Assembly: GCA_934294885.1 (NCBI GenBank)
Contig: CAKRAK010000036.1
Span: 1-13,501, forward strand
Direction: 5' to 3'
DNA: 13,501 nt
Source of the DNA: an uncultured Lachnospiraceae bacterium
GTDB taxonomy: Bacteria > Bacillota > Clostridia > Lachnospirales > Lachnospiraceae
Both the position numbers and the translations under genes were made by a program. Positions 13,261 through 13,501 of the stretch are shown here, one piece after another. Below the pieces are notes generated by a model. It made no database searches and had not been told where the DNA came from. It was given only the letters and a program-made list of their open reading frames with translations. Numbering within the stretch: position 1 is the first letter of the stretch; each line of letters starts with the position of its first letter.

Positions 13261-13279
13261 TAACCGTATAAACGGATTA
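13261..13279. promoter_or_regulatory. Weak dyad upstream of the XRE regulator
   Basis: CCGT (13264-13267) and ACGG (13272-13275) form an inverted repeat with four bases between, inside a partly symmetrical 19-bp stretch. A further ACGGAT copy follows at 13294-13299. It lies about 55 bases before the XRE gene and could be an autoregulatory site, but the arms are short. Confidence 0.2.
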
Positions 13280-13328
13280 ACAAATTTATAAATACGGATA
13301 TATATGGAATGTTGATGGAGGAAAAACC

Positions 13329-13501
13329 ATGATTATAAGTGAAAGAATTTTTTATATGATGGAAAAGAAGAACATGACCCAGTTAGAACTTTCAAAAAGG
13401 ACCGGGATTGCAACAAGTAACATTAGTGACTGGAAGAAGAAAAAGACAAATCCCAAAGCGGACTGCTTGTTGTCTATATGTGATGCATTGGAGATTACTC
13501 C
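13329..13501 (+). CDS. XRE-family helix-turn-helix regulator, 5' part
   Basis: ATG 13329 with GATGGAGG (13314-13321) seven bases upstream opens a frame that runs off the window after 57 codons. The visible part is an almost complete Cro/C1-type HTH domain: ISERIFYMMEKKNMTQLELS, KRTGIATSNISDWKKKKTNP, KADCLLSICDALEIT. The recognition helix would be about T-S-N-I-S-D-W-K. Proteins like this are often phage- or element-type repressors, or short stand-alone regulators. Whether it has an extra C-terminal domain cannot be seen. It is separated from the agr operon by a terminator and is not clearly part of it. Confidence 0.88.
   Translation, partial: MIISERIFYMMEKKNMTQLELSKRTGIATSNISDWKKKKTNPKADCLLSICDALEIT

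Overview
The window looks like an accessory, mosaic region from a low-GC Gram-positive gut anaerobe, most likely a Clostridia/Lachnospiraceae member. The reasons are strong GGAGG-type ribosome binding sites, AT-rich codon use, a clostridial-type AgrD peptide, and gene fragments typical of integrative conjugative elements. Taxonomy is inferred, not searched.

Left part (1-5700), plus strand: a graveyard of broken genes with a few intact ones. It opens with a ParA fragment of higher GC that runs straight into an acetyltransferase lacking its N-terminus. Next come a frameshifted cytidine deaminase remnant, an intact one-helix membrane protein (931-1584), an intact four-helix membrane-anchored S41 protease (1736-3433) and a helical HEPN-like protein (3641-4651) ending at a clear terminator. 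After a 23-bp dyad there is a short GC-richer patch with small overlapping reading frames, then a frameshifted unknown gene (5287-5605).

Centre and right (5704-12639): an apparently complete agr-type peptide signalling system divergently joined to a probable effector/export operon. On the minus strand lie agrB (TTG start, 8399-7776), a LytTR response regulator (7779-7042) and an AgrC-type histidine kinase (7026-5704). The autoinducer precursor agrD is not beside agrB. It is the first gene of the plus-strand operon (8628-8795) and overlaps the start of a 129-residue secreted protein. That protein is followed by two FtsX/MacB-type half-permeases, an ABC ATPase and a single-helix anchored beta-rich protein. 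A 32-34 bp inverted repeat with bidirectional-terminator features sits between the two divergent promoters.

Proposed logic (inference): AgrB cuts and cyclises AgrD; the exported thiolactone/lactone peptide is sensed by the kinase, which phosphorylates the LytTR regulator. The regulator would drive both arms, so signal and effector come from one mRNA. The secreted protein plus ABC/permease set resembles in outline the lactococcin-972-type bacteriocin/immunity layout, but I recognise no bacteriocin family in the protein itself.

Right end (12640-13501): a possible tiny coupled reading frame, the C-terminal remnant of a second acetyltransferase, a long terminator hairpin, a weak small reading frame and the start of an XRE-family regulator cut by the window edge. 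I saw no rRNA, tRNA, CRISPR array, complete insertion sequence or recognisable riboswitch.
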